A stretch of 64,000 nucleotides of DNA from an uncultured Mediterraneibacter sp. (GCA_944377745.1 CALWFV010000008.1:1-64000); one strand, 5' to 3'. Shown: positions 17,023 through 26,220, counted from the first letter of the stretch. The notes: generated by a model from the sequence alone, not told the origin. A program made the numbers and translations.

Positions 17023-18450
17023 CTACCTTCTCTTCAATATGATCTGATCTTCCGGGATCATCAGGCTGACATGATCCCCTTCGTTCCACAGATCATCCTC
17101 ATCCAGCACGAAATCCTCCTCGTCCTCCGTGCGCACCGTATAGTTGTAATGGCTTCCTTTATATATGAAGGAAATGATATGTCCGTGGGCACGGTATTCT
17201 CTCGCCTCATCGCTCATGGACACCGCCTTGACCGGCACCTCCACAGTCACTTCCATACCCGACAGGCTGACCTCCTGTCCGTCGGAAGTGATGACCGTAC
17301 ACTCGCCGCTCCGCTTTGAACCCTCATACAACTGGGTAAGGTCGCAGGCATATTCTCCGCCCGCAAATGCAGCCCGTCCGTCTTTTGTGATCGTGCCCTC
17401 GAACACGTTCATCATCACGCCTGCCGGCATGACATGGATCTCGTCCGGTCCAATCCGCATTCCGATCTCACTTCCCGGCTGTACGTTTTTCGTACTCTGG
17501 ATCACGATCTCGTTCTCTCCGCAGAGAGCAGTGATCTCATAGTACATTCCCTTAAACACAGTGGAGTCCACCACGCCTTTCAGCTGTCCCTGTTCCGGTG
17601 ACGTGATGATGACGTCCTCAGGGCGGACCACCACGTCCACCCGGGTGTCCTTGGGCACATTGTCCACACAGGGGAACTGCGTCTGACAGAATTCCACTGT
17701 CATGGACGCCGCCATCCTTCCCTCAAAGATATTGCTCTCTCCGATAAAGTCTGCCACGAACGCGTTCTTCGGCTCGTTGTAGATCTCTTCCGGCGTGCCG
17801 ATCTGCTGGATCATACCGTCGGACATGACTACCACCTTGTCGGACATGGTAAGCGCTTCCTCCTGGTCATGGGTCACATAGATAAACGTGATCCCCAGCC
17901 TCTCGTGCATAGATTTCAGCTCCAGCTGCATCTCCTGCCTCATCTTCAGGTCCAGCGCTCCCAGCGGCTCATCCAGGAGAAGGATATCCGGTTCGTTTAC
18001 AATAGCCCGGGCGATGGCGATCCTCTGCTGCTGCCCGCCGGACAGCGTTGAGATTTCCCTCTTCTCGAACCCTTCCAGGTCCACTACCTCCAGCACGTGC
18101 CTGACTTTCTCCTCGATCACGGATTTCGGCAGTTTCTTCAGGTTCAGTCCGAACGCCACATTCTCGTAGACGTTCAGGTGCGGGAAGAGGGCGTACCGCT
18201 GGAACACCGTGTTGATGGGCCTTAAGTTCGGCGGGATATGGCTGATATCCTTTCCGTTCAGGAGGATCTGCCCCTCTGTCGGGAACTCGAATCCGGCGAT
18301 CATGCGCAGCGTCGTCGTCTTTCCGCAGCCGGAGGGTCCCAGGAATGTTACGAATTCTCCCTTTTTCACAGTCAGATTAAAGTCCTCCACGACTACCGTG
18401 TCATCGAATACTTTCTTTATATTTTTCAGTTCTATGATATTCTCACTCAT
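17023..18450 (-). CDS. potA: Spermidine/putrescine ABC transporter ATPase (PotA)
   Basis: A 475-residue ATPase: Walker A GPSGCGKTT, signature LSGGQQQRIAIARAI and Walker B ILLLDEPLGALD in the first 240 residues, followed by TOBE-type beta-rich regulatory segments. It is about 100 residues longer than E. coli PotA; the extra length is in the C-terminal part, where a second TOBE-like segment may lie. An upstream in-frame ATG exists at 18468, but AAGGAG lies seven bases before the ATG at 18450 (MSENIIELKNI), so that start is preferred. Leads the operon from a strong promoter. Confidence 0.9.
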   Translation of the reverse strand: MSENIIELKNIKKVFDDTVVVEDFNLTVKKGEFVTFLGPSGCGKTTTLRMIAGFEFPTEGQILLNGKDISHIPPNLRPINTVFQRYALFPHLNVYENVAFGLNLKKLPKSVIEEKVRHVLEVVDLEGFEKREISTLSGGQQQRIAIARAIVNEPDILLLDEPLGALDLKMRQEMQLELKSMHERLGITFIYVTHDQEEALTMSDKVVVMSDGMIQQIGTPEEIYNEPKNAFVADFIGESNIFEGRMAASMTVEFCQTQFPCVDNVPKDTRVDVVVRPEDVIITSPEQGQLKGVVDSTVFKGMYYEITALCGENEIVIQSTKNVQPGSEIGMRIGPDEIHVMPAGVMMNVFEGTITKDGRAAFAGGEYACDLTQLYEGSKRSGECTVITSDGQEVSLSGMEVTVEVPVKAVSMSDEAREYRAHGHIISFIYKGSHYNYTVRTEDEEDFVLDEDDLWNEGDHVSLMIPEDQIILKRR

Positions 18451-18492
18451 GGTCTCACTCCTTGCCATGCATCTTAATGTATAACCTTATTC

Positions 18493-18521
18493 AGTTTATG
18501 GGAAGCAGAGACGTTTGTCAA
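18493..18521 (-). promoter_or_regulatory. Promoter of the potABCD operon
   Basis: On the minus strand a consensus TTGACA (18516-18521), 17-base spacer and TAAACT (18493-18498), about 40 bases before the potA start. Confidence 0.7.
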
Positions 18522-18588
18522 TACATTTAAACATGACAACAAGACATCATTACAACGGTAGTTACGGCATAAATCTTAACTGACCGTT

Positions 18589-19875
18589 TTACAGATTTTC
18601 AACCGCATAGAGCGGCAGATTTGTCAGCCAGTTCTGTTCTCTGTAATTTGCCATAGATGTCCGCACAGCCTGTGCCGGCTTATATTTTTCCCAGTAGGCT
18701 TTCAGACTTTTTGCCTTCACGTTTTCTTCCGCTTTTACTTCAACCGGTACGACTTTCCCCTCTTTCTGGATCAGGAAGTCGATCTCGTTATGAGAGGATG
18801 CGGAAAAATAATAAGGCGTATATTCTGTTTCATCCACGATCTGCTGATAAACATACTGCTCTGTCAACGCCCCTTTAAACTCGGTAAAAAGATCATTTCC
18901 TTCAAGGATCGAACGGGCATCCAGCTCACTCATCGCACCCAGAAGCCCTATATCCAGAAGATAGATCTTAAATGCAGAAAAATCTATATACGCTTTCAGA
19001 GGGATCGCCGGTTTTTCCACACGGTATACTTTTCCGACCAATCCGCAGTCCAGCAGCCACTCGATAGCCAGTTCAAAATCTTTTGTCCTCGCTCCCTGTC
19101 TGATCTGTCCGAAAAAGAATTTTTTATTTTCTTTTGCCAGTTGAAGGGGAACGGAATTCCACACCATCCTGATCCTGGGCAGCTCAGAATCCGGGGTATG
19201 CTTGCTGAAATCATTTTCATACAGCTTCAGGATTTCATTCTGTATCTCCCGGACAGTAATTATGTCGCCGTTTTCCGCATAGTCATTCACGGCCTCAGGC
19301 ATGCCTCCAATATAGTAATATAACTTCAACCAGTGAATATACCTGTCTGAAAACATATTCACCGCATCATAATCCTTTTCTCTGATCAGCCCGGCAAGTG
19401 TTTCCTCTCCCATTGCTGTAAGAAACTCTCCATAGGACATCGGGTGGATCTCAATCGTCTCCACTTTTCCAACCGGGAACGACACTCCTTCGTGGATCAA
19501 CACTCCCAGGAGCGAACCGGCCGCGATCACAGCATACTCCGGTGCATTTTCACAGAAATACTTCAATGATGAGATTGCTTTCGGAGCCTCCTGTACTTCA
19601 TCAAATATGATCAATGTCTTTTCCGGTTCGATCCGTACACCGGTTTCTATGTTGATCATCCGTATGATCCTGGATATATCGTAATCCTGATCAAAGATAC
19701 TGCGCATACGGGAATCACTGTCAAAATTCACATATGCGATCCTGTCGAAATACCGGTTCCCGAATTCCTTCATCAGCCATGTCTTTCCCACCTGCCTTGC
19801 GCCTTTCAGTATGAGCGGCTTACGGTTTCTCTTATTTTTCCACCGGACCAGCTCTTTCATTGCTCTCCTTTGCAT
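18589..19875 (-). CDS. AAA-family ATPase with DUF4143 (AAA_14 type)
   Basis: A 428-residue protein. The N-terminal ATPase has Walker A KGARQVGKTWLMKEFG (about 22-36) and Walker B TLIIFDEVQEAPKAISSL (about 88-105). The C-terminal DUF4143 half includes FSASSHNEIDFLIQKEGKVVPVEVKAE, a PD-(D/E)XK-like pattern (D, then E-x-K). Members are common in anaerobes; their function is not settled. The start could be 19875 (MQRRAMKE, SD AAGGAAG) or 19860 (MKELV), whose ATGA overlaps a stop of a short upstream frame. Three 33-bp-spaced repeats precede it. A paralogue lies at 47727-48956. Confidence 0.85.
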   Translation of the reverse strand: MQRRAMKELVRWKNKRNRKPLILKGARQVGKTWLMKEFGNRYFDRIAYVNFDSDSRMRSIFDQDYDISRIIRMINIETGVRIEPEKTLIIFDEVQEAPKAISSLKYFCENAPEYAVIAAGSLLGVLIHEGVSFPVGKVETIEIHPMSYGEFLTAMGEETLAGLIREKDYDAVNMFSDRYIHWLKLYYYIGGMPEAVNDYAENGDIITVREIQNEILKLYENDFSKHTPDSELPRIRMVWNSVPLQLAKENKKFFFGQIRQGARTKDFELAIEWLLDCGLVGKVYRVEKPAIPLKAYIDFSAFKIYLLDIGLLGAMSELDARSILEGNDLFTEFKGALTEQYVYQQIVDETEYTPYYFSASSHNEIDFLIQKEGKVVPVEVKAEENVKAKSLKAYWEKYKPAQAVRTSMANYREQNWLTNLPLYAVENL

Positions 19876-19918
19876 TTGCTCACTTCCTTTTTAAATTCCG
19901 GGCTCATATTCAGTAAAT

Positions 19919-20000
19919 CATTTTTTGAAGGAATATCAATAGTATTATCACACTTTTTTGAAGGAATATTCTGATTTTTTCTACATTTTTTTGAATGAAT
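19919..20000. repeat. Three direct repeats with exact 33-bp period upstream of the DUF4143 ATPase gene
   Basis: TTTTTTGAAGGAATAT at 19921-19936 recurs at 19954-19969, and a decayed copy (TTTTTTGAATGAAT) at 19987-20000; the first G of each copy is at 19927, 19960 and 19993. Read on the minus strand the period is also 11 codons (IPSKK-like units) in a start-less frame that ends on the ATPase start. Either an operator array with three-helical-turn spacing or a decayed repeat-coding leader. Confidence 0.7.
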
Positions 20001-20080
20001 GACATGTTCTCTTGACGTCCTCTGCCGCAGATGTTAATGTGTCTGTAGACTCACAACACACTCAGCGAAAGGATAAAGAA

Positions 20081-20512
20081 ATGGATATAAAGATTTATGA
20101 CACCCTCCCGGACGATGCCGCCAGGATCCGGGAAGAGGTCTTCATGAAAGAACAGGGATTTCACGATGAATTTGACAGCACAGACCAGACTGCGGCTCAC
20201 ATTGTTCTATATATAGAAGGGACTCCAGTCGGGACATGCCGCTTTTTCCCCGGGCAGGAAGAAGGCGAGTATGTCATCGGAAGGATTGCAATCCTGAAAA
20301 AGTACCGCGGAGGAGGACTTGGATCAGAAGTTCTCGCAGCCGCAGAATCAGCCATCCGTGATGCCGGAGGTCAGAAAGCGATCCTCCACGCCCAGCAGCA
20401 GGCAAGACCCTTTTATGAGAAACAGGGCTATACCGCTTACGGAGAGCCGGATCAGGATGAAGACTGTCCTCATATCTGGATGAAAAAAATTTTCCCGAGC
20501 TCGTCACATTGA
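20081..20512 (+). CDS. GNAT family N-acetyltransferase
   Basis: A 143-residue acetyltransferase: IREEVFMKEQGFHDEFD (substrate side), GTPVGTCRFFP (beta strand 4 entry), then acetyl-CoA pyrophosphate loop RIAILKKYRGGGLGSEVL and a C-terminal ARPFYEKQGYTAYGEPDQDE motif typical of the ElaA/YjcF-like group. The frame is open further upstream (ATG at 20012), but GAAAGGA seven bases before the ATG at 20081 and the family's usual start (MDIKIYDT) favour 20081. Substrate is unknown. Confidence 0.85.
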   Translation: MDIKIYDTLPDDAARIREEVFMKEQGFHDEFDSTDQTAAHIVLYIEGTPVGTCRFFPGQEEGEYVIGRIAILKKYRGGGLGSEVLAAAESAIRDAGGQKAILHAQQQARPFYEKQGYTAYGEPDQDEDCPHIWMKKIFPSSSH

Positions 20513-20550
20513 CTTGTTTCCTGATTATGTCACGAAAATCAGAAAAGTTT

Positions 20551-20901
20551 TTACAAGCCCGCCATTTTAATCGGCGACGGCTCCTCGATCTCATAGATAT
20601 CCCCCATCGGGATCTTCGTATCCACGACCCGGATCAACTTCGCCGTCGGGTCGATCCGGGATACCATCCCGGTCACTTTCCTGAATTCCCCTCTTGAAAA
20701 ATATACGACAGAGACCATATCGTTTTTCTGCACCTGTCTCAGCGTCCGGTCCAGTTCCTCCTGATACTCCTCAGAGAACTCCGGTCTCGGCACTGTGACC
20801 TTCTCTTTTCTTCGCAGCGCCTCGGAATATCCCTTCAGCGCCGCGAAGGGCATGAACTGCTTTGCCCGCATCTCCCTGCTCATCTTTGCTCTGGTTCCCA
20901 C
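20551..20901 (-). CDS. YolD-like protein, partner of the Y-family polymerase
   Basis: A 116-residue protein with the YolD-type opening MSREMRAKQFMPFAALKGYSEAL and an SH3-like beta region VVYFSRGEFRKVTGMVSRID. YolD genes commonly follow uvrX/dinB-like polymerase genes in Firmicutes; a role in the SOS mutagenesis complex is suspected but not established. The start is GTG at 20901, with AGGAGG eight bases upstream inside the polymerase C-terminal IGGHK codons, so it begins within the polymerase gene in a different frame. Confidence 0.8.
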   Translation of the reverse strand: MGTRAKMSREMRAKQFMPFAALKGYSEALRRKEKVTVPRPEFSEEYQEELDRTLRQVQKNDMVSVVYFSRGEFRKVTGMVSRIDPTAKLIRVVDTKIPMGDIYEIEEPSPIKMAGL

Positions 20902-22159
20902 TTTTATGACCTCCTATCTGACAGTTTCTCTCCATCGCCGTCGCCCCCTCCTGCAGATCCATCCCTCTTAAGACCGCATTCTTCCCGAATTTCTCCTTGA
21001 TATCGATCACCGCCTTCTGGAGCCGGTTCTCCTTCTCCAGTTCCTCCGGGCTGGTAAACAGGTCATACTGACGGTATGCCTCATCCATCACATGATTGAA
21101 CGTCAGGCTGATCCTCCGCACCGGGGTGCTCCTGTCCACGATCCGGTCAAAGAGCTGTTCCGTGCAGGCGATGATCCGGCGGGAGGAGCTCGTGGCGGAA
21201 TCAAGCCCCGCGGAACCGTGCGCCGACTTCTTCTCCAGCCGGTAACTGTATCCCGCGTGGAGAGTGACCGAATCCGTGACCAGCCCCTTTTCCACCAGTT
21301 CCAGGCAGAGCGAATCCGCCATTTCCTTCGCCACGATCCTCGCCTCCTCAAAATAGTAATCCCGGGGAAGGACCTGACCGCTGGAAAGAGAATTGGACTT
21401 TGGTCTATACGCCTTGATATCCGCCATCGTCGTGCTCTCCCTCCCCCAGGCATGATCGATCAGCAGCTCCGCGTCCACGCCGAACATCCGGTACAGGAGA
21501 TCCTCATCCGCCCGGGCGATCTCCCGCATGGTGGCGATCCCCACGCGTGCCAGACGGTTCACAGTCCCGCGCCCCACTTTCCAGAAATCCGTCAGAGGTT
21601 TATGATCCCACAGCGTCATCCGGTAGGTCTCCTCATTCAGCATCCCGATATGATCCTCCACATGCTTCGCAGTGATATCCAGCGCGACCTTCGCCAGATA
21701 GAGATTCGTCCCGATCCCGGCGGTCGCAGTGATCCCCGTACTCTCCAGGACGTCCTGCATTATCCGCACGCTCAGTTCCTTTGCCGACATCTGATACAGC
21801 TCCAGATAATCCGTCACATCCATAAAAACCTCATCGATACTGTAGACATGGATATCCTCCTTTGAGATATACCTCAGATAAATCCCGTATATCTCGGCGG
21901 AATAGTCGATATAGAGCTGCATCCGCGGCGGCGCCATGATATAGTTTATCCCTTCCGGGATCTCAAATACCCGGCATCTTCCGGGAATCCCCAGCGCCTT
22001 CATCGCCGGGGACACAGCGAGACAGATCGTCTTCTCCGTCCGCTCCGGGTCTGCAACGACCAGATTGGCGGTCATCGGATCCAGATGCCTTTCCCTGCAC
22101 TCCACGGAGGCGTAGAAAGATTTCAGGTCGATACAGACGTAAACTCTCTCTTTTTCCAT
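20771..22159 (-). CDS. Y-family translesion DNA polymerase (UvrX/ImpB/MucB/SamB family)
   Basis: Palm motifs CIDLKSFYASVECRERH (first catalytic Asp) and VYSIDEVFMD (SIDE) are intact; helix-hairpin-helix and little-finger regions follow. The family usually ends just after a QIGGHK motif; here the frame continues about 43 codons beyond IGGHKS with low-complexity sequence overlapping yolD, so the original stop was probably lost. The frame is open to 22228, but AAGGAG ten bases before the ATG at 22159 (MEKERVYVCID) supports that start. Two LexA-type boxes flank its promoter, so it should be DNA-damage inducible. The enzyme would bypass lesions with low fidelity. Confidence 0.88.
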   Translation of the reverse strand: MEKERVYVCIDLKSFYASVECRERHLDPMTANLVVADPERTEKTICLAVSPAMKALGIPGRCRVFEIPEGINYIMAPPRMQLYIDYSAEIYGIYLRYISKEDIHVYSIDEVFMDVTDYLELYQMSAKELSVRIMQDVLESTGITATAGIGTNLYLAKVALDITAKHVEDHIGMLNEETYRMTLWDHKPLTDFWKVGRGTVNRLARVGIATMREIARADEDLLYRMFGVDAELLIDHAWGRESTTMADIKAYRPKSNSLSSGQVLPRDYYFEEARIVAKEMADSLCLELVEKGLVTDSVTLHAGYSYRLEKKSAHGSAGLDSATSSSRRIIACTEQLFDRIVDRSTPVRRISLTFNHVMDEAYRQYDLFTSPEELEKENRLQKAVIDIKEKFGKNAVLRGMDLQEGATAMERNCQIGGHKSGNQSKDEQGDAGKAVHALRGAEGIFRGAAKKREGHSAETGVL

Positions 22160-22281
22160 TTCTGTCCATCTCCTTCCCGACTGTAAAAAGTAGCTGCTGT
22201 CCCAGAATTCCGTTCTTTTTTCCTGCACAATGTGAAGATTCGCCTGCGGATCCGGTCAGAGTTCCTGGTTTCACCCGCAAA

Positions 22282-22332
22282 AAAGAACGTGTGTTCTGAT
22301 ATTATATTATCAGAACACACGTTCTTTTTCAA
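22282..22332 (-). promoter_or_regulatory. SOS promoter: two LexA boxes in a 46-bp palindrome, also shaped as a terminator
   Basis: Perfect 20-base arms (22282-22301 and 22308-22327) with a 6-base centre. Each arm holds a GAAC-N4-GTTC box (22285-22296 and 22313-22324). On the minus strand TTGAAA (22327-22332), 17 bases and TAATAT (22304-22309) make the polymerase promoter, so one box sits in the spacer and the other just past the start point. RNA from the esterase gene upstream would fold the whole palindrome and end in a U-run (A-run 22279-22284), i.e. a terminator. Confidence 0.8.
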
Positions 22333-22373
22333 TCCTGTTTTTCAATTTGGAAAAAACTTTCAGCCCATCTGGT

Positions 22374-23381
22374 TTACCCGATCCCGCAGCAGTTCTTCAG
22401 CCAGGTCACCGCCAGATCCGGCCAGGCAGCCGCCTCTTCCACAGGATGAAACTCTGCCTTTGCGTCCCCTTCGCTCCAGGATAGCTGCGCAAGGACTTCC
22501 TTTTTTGCCTCTTCCGGCATTGGGATCGTCCCGTCTTTCACCGCGCTGACGATGCGGAAGACCTGATCCATTGTGTACGGTTCTCCGAAATCCTGGGACG
22601 CCCATACCTCATCTGCAAGAGAAAGTCCGTGGGGACCGCCGGAAAATACATGGTGCGCATGGGGCACGCCGCTCTTTCGGCAGCTCTCTGCAAACAGATA
22701 GCTGTTCTCCACCGGGACCTGCTCGTCTGTGGCTGTCTGCCAGAGAAAACAGGGCGGCGTATCCGGCGTCACATGCTTCTCCAGGGACATATACTCAAGT
22801 TCCGCCTCTGTCCCGGTACAGTGCTGTTCTCCTGTCTCCGGATCCATCTCCATGCCCAGCAGCGCATGAAAGGATCCTGAATGCGACTGGCGTCCGGAAG
22901 AAATGACCGGATAAGACAGGATCGCGGCGTCCGGACGGTTGGAAAGTCCTTCATATTCTTCGTTTTTATCAGCAATGTCATTATAATGGACGCACACGCT
23001 CCCGCACAGATGCCCTCCGGCGGAGAATCCGCAGACAACCACCCTGCCCGGATCCACGCAGAATTCTCCGGCGTGCTTCCGGATATACCGGATTGCCCGC
23101 GAAAGGTCTTCCATCGGCTGCGTCTTCAGCGGCACGCTCATAAGGATATTCGTAGTGTATGTCAGAACGAATGCCTGATATCCCGCTTCGTAAAACCTTT
23201 TCGCCACGATCTCCCCTTCCGTTGGCGAGACTACGCAGTACCCGCCGCCCGGCACTACCAGCATACAGGGGCGCACCTCCCCGTCTTCATGAAGATAAGA
23301 CATGATATTCGGGACGAACCCGAACGCCATTGGGTAACTGTACTCCCCGTCCTCCCATATAACTGTTTTTTCATTCTGCAT
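22374..23381 (-). CDS. Alpha/beta-hydrolase, acyl-sugar esterase-like
   Basis: A 335-residue hydrolase with an oxyanion-hole motif VVPGGGYCVVS (about 50), nucleophile elbow CGFSAGGHLCGS (about 140-150) and a late His in FSGGPHGLSLADE; this is the arrangement of the BD-FAE/Axe-type esterases that remove acetyl or feruloyl groups from plant sugars. No signal peptide, so cytoplasmic. AGGAGG lies nine bases before the ATG at 23381 (MQNEKTVIW), which I choose over 23408. It is the last gene of the rhamnoside locus; its exact ester substrate is inferred from context. Confidence 0.8.
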   Translation of the reverse strand: MQNEKTVIWEDGEYSYPMAFGFVPNIMSYLHEDGEVRPCMLVVPGGGYCVVSPTEGEIVAKRFYEAGYQAFVLTYTTNILMSVPLKTQPMEDLSRAIRYIRKHAGEFCVDPGRVVVCGFSAGGHLCGSVCVHYNDIADKNEEYEGLSNRPDAAILSYPVISSGRQSHSGSFHALLGMEMDPETGEQHCTGTEAELEYMSLEKHVTPDTPPCFLWQTATDEQVPVENSYLFAESCRKSGVPHAHHVFSGGPHGLSLADEVWASQDFGEPYTMDQVFRIVSAVKDGTIPMPEEAKKEVLAQLSWSEGDAKAEFHPVEEAAAWPDLAVTWLKNCCGIG

Positions 23382-23454
23382 ACCGATCTTCCTCCTTAAC
23401 TCCATCATAGGCGCTCAGAATCTTCTAATGAAAGCCTATCATCTGTAACTCAAA

Positions 23455-26220
23455 TCAGCGCCTGATGTATTCTTTCACAAATGCCCCGTTCCCCAGCTTT
23501 TCCCTCTGTCCGTCCGGAAGCACCAGTTCCGCCTCTGTATTCGCCGGAATGCATCCGCTCACCTTTATCGCCGCAGCGCCTGAGCCGTCCGAAGCCCCGG
23601 TCTTCTCCCAACGCAGCCTGATCTCGCCGTGCACGCTGCGGTAAGAGCCCTCCGACCAGTCAAGGTCGAAGCCATACCCCGGCTCCAGAAGGATCCGGTC
23701 ATAGCCGATGCCCGCATTCTGGATCCCCAGCACTCTCCGGTAGAGGAAATTGCCCACGCAGCCGAATGCGTAATGGTTGAAGGAACATTTGTCCACCGCC
23801 CCGTCCGGGTGGATGGCATCCCAGTTCTCCCACATGGTGGTCGCGCCGTGCTCTATCTCGTAGATCCAGCCCGGGCACTGCTTCTGGTTCAGGACTTTCC
23901 ACGCCAGCTCACGGTATCCGTGGTCGCACAGCACATCCAGGATGAACGGGACTGACATGAACCCTGCGTCCGGCTTATACTCATTCTCTACGATCATCTC
24001 CGCCAGCCTTGCGGCAAATCCTGCTTCCATCTCTTCCGGGACCATATGATATTTCAGTGCAAGGATATAATTGCCCTGCATCTCCTGTTTGAGTTTCCCG
24101 TCTTCCGTACACAGTTCCTCATAAAACGCCTTTCGGACTTTCCGGGCATAATCCCTGTACTCTTTTGCTTTCTCCGATTCACCGAGCAGCTCCAGCACTT
24201 CAGCAAGCATGTCGGCGTCCGCCGCCAGAAGCGCGGTGTCCACCACGTTCATAGTCAGGAAAGATGACGCCGGTCCGTCGGAAAATCCCGCCTCGTTCTT
24301 CACGCTTGGCACCAGCCAGTCACCGAAGTGGAACCCTGTGTTGATAAGATAATGCTGGTTCTCGTTCTCCGGGCTGTCCTCCACGCCCTGCGGAAGTTCA
24401 TTGGCTGCGGCTTTCATAGCGTTCACCCATTTCTCCATGGCGTCCCGGCATGCTGCCAGCACACTGCGGTCGCCGCTTAAACGGTACAACTGCATCGGAA
24501 GGGTCAGGATCACATCGCCCCAGCCAAGAGAGCCTGCGTACGTCTGCTGGACATAGTTTTTAATAAGCGGCACCGTGTTCATCACATGACCGTTCTCTTT
24601 CTGCTCCCGGCGGATGCTCTCCAGCCAGTCCTCGAAGAAGGCGGTCAGATCCTGATTGTACAGCGCCGTCTCGCCGTATGTCACCACATCGCCGGTCCAT
24701 CCGGCTTTCTCTCTGGTCGGGCAGTCGGTAGGCGTTCCTATCGTGTTGGAGCGCTGGCTCCAGTAAATATTGCTCTGCAGCCGGTTCAGTTTCTCATCCG
24801 AACACCGGAACGATCCGGTCACCGGGTTTGCGCTGCTGATCGCTTTTGCCGTGAACTGTTCCGGTTTCCAGTCTTTTCCCCCGGTCACCCGTACGTAGCG
24901 GAACCCGTGATAGGTAAACTCCGGCTCGAAGACTTCACCGCTCTTTCCTGCACTGATGTACACGTCCTTCTGTTCATGTGCCGTATCTGAAAATGCATAG
25001 GTAAAATTGCCGTCCGCATCCAGCACCTCCCCGTGCTCAAAGCTGATCTCTTCCCCTGCTTCCGCGCGGATCCCCACCCGGATTGTGCCCGCCATGTTCT
25101 GTCCGAAATCAACTACGGTTTCGCCGTTCGGCGCGGTCAGGATCTCCCTTGCCGGAATTTCTGCATACACCTCGATCCCCGGTGCGGTCTGGGCTGTCAG
25201 GATAGAATAATCCTCTGCCTTCCGTTCCAGAACATTTACCGGCTTCCAGCTGTCCGCCGCATACGCAGCCTCGGACGGGTCGCCGTCGTCTCTGCGGGCG
25301 TCCACGCGCTCCCCGCGGAACAGGTCCGCGTAGCGCACCGGTCCTTCATAAGAACAGGTGAATTTCCCGTCTGAGCAGAGCCTGCTCTTCGTCCCGTCCG
25401 GCTCCCACATTTCCATCTGCATGAGAAGCCCCGTCACTTCACCGTACTCGCATCCTTTCCCGAGGGCAATCTTGCCCTTGTACCATCCGTCCGCCACGGT
25501 CACGCAGAGGGCGTTCTCCCCTGCCTGCAAAAATTCTGTCACATCGTACGCCTGGTATTTCAGGCGCTTCTCATAGGTGGTAAATCCCGGCGCGAGCAGA
25601 GTTCCCGGCACTTTCTTCCCGTTGACGGACAGGCTGTAGATGCCGTGGGCCGTCATATAGATCTTCGCATATTCCGGCTTTTCTTTCAACTCAAATATAC
25701 GGCGGAAACGGACCGGCGGGTCATAAGGTTCTGCGTCAAACAGCGCCCAGATATCGCTGTCCAGATAGTACTTCGGCTGCTCTCCCCGCATCATAGCCGC
25801 CATACACTCGCCCCAGATTGCCTGCGCCCTGGGAAGCGGATTCTCCGCAAGCTGCGGGAGCGGCTCTGCCGGCTCGATCCACAGCGCCTTCCAGTCCGCG
25901 CTGTCAAAGAGGGCCGTCTCAAAGCGTCCCTCTTCACTGACAGATTCATTTCCCCGGCTGTCCCAGGCTGTGATCTGGTATACATATCTTCCGGAGGATG
26001 CAAGCGGCGCGCCCGCATATGTGATATCGACCGTCTCACGGCTCTGTACTTTGCCGCTGTCCCAGACAAGGGCGCCTGTGTGGTCTTTTACCAGGATCTG
26101 ATATGCGCTCTGGAACACATCCTTTTCTTCTGACTCCATTTCCCATGAAAACCTCGGGTGACGGTTTGTGACTGCCAGCGGCGTGCGGACGCGCTCGCAT
26201 GTTATATTTTGAATTTTCAT
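23455..26220 (-). CDS. Alpha-L-rhamnosidase, GH78
   Basis: A 921-residue enzyme with the GH78 multi-domain layout: N-terminal beta-sandwich (FSWEMES, then ITAWDSRGNESVSEEGRFET), a galactose-binding-like domain (PVRFRRIF to GTLLAPGFTTYEKRLKYQAYDV), the (alpha/alpha)6 catalytic barrel beginning about NRLQSNIYWSQRSN, and a C-terminal sandwich. The acid motif reads TPTDCPTREKAGWTGD; the Glu that aligns with DER of canonical GH78 is kept but neighbours differ. MWENWDAIHP and NHYAFGCVGNFLYR are also family-typical. No signal peptide. Hydrolyses terminal alpha-L-rhamnose from imported glycosides. GAGGTG precedes the ATG. Confidence 0.88.
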   Translation of the reverse strand: MKIQNITCERVRTPLAVTNRHPRFSWEMESEEKDVFQSAYQILVKDHTGALVWDSGKVQSRETVDITYAGAPLASSGRYVYQITAWDSRGNESVSEEGRFETALFDSADWKALWIEPAEPLPQLAENPLPRAQAIWGECMAAMMRGEQPKYYLDSDIWALFDAEPYDPPVRFRRIFELKEKPEYAKIYMTAHGIYSLSVNGKKVPGTLLAPGFTTYEKRLKYQAYDVTEFLQAGENALCVTVADGWYKGKIALGKGCEYGEVTGLLMQMEMWEPDGTKSRLCSDGKFTCSYEGPVRYADLFRGERVDARRDDGDPSEAAYAADSWKPVNVLERKAEDYSILTAQTAPGIEVYAEIPAREILTAPNGETVVDFGQNMAGTIRVGIRAEAGEEISFEHGEVLDADGNFTYAFSDTAHEQKDVYISAGKSGEVFEPEFTYHGFRYVRVTGGKDWKPEQFTAKAISSANPVTGSFRCSDEKLNRLQSNIYWSQRSNTIGTPTDCPTREKAGWTGDVVTYGETALYNQDLTAFFEDWLESIRREQKENGHVMNTVPLIKNYVQQTYAGSLGWGDVILTLPMQLYRLSGDRSVLAACRDAMEKWVNAMKAAANELPQGVEDSPENENQHYLINTGFHFGDWLVPSVKNEAGFSDGPASSFLTMNVVDTALLAADADMLAEVLELLGESEKAKEYRDYARKVRKAFYEELCTEDGKLKQEMQGNYILALKYHMVPEEMEAGFAARLAEMIVENEYKPDAGFMSVPFILDVLCDHGYRELAWKVLNQKQCPGWIYEIEHGATTMWENWDAIHPDGAVDKCSFNHYAFGCVGNFLYRRVLGIQNAGIGYDRILLEPGYGFDLDWSEGSYRSVHGEIRLRWEKTGASDGSGAAAIKVSGCIPANTEAELVLPDGQREKLGNGAFVKEYIRR

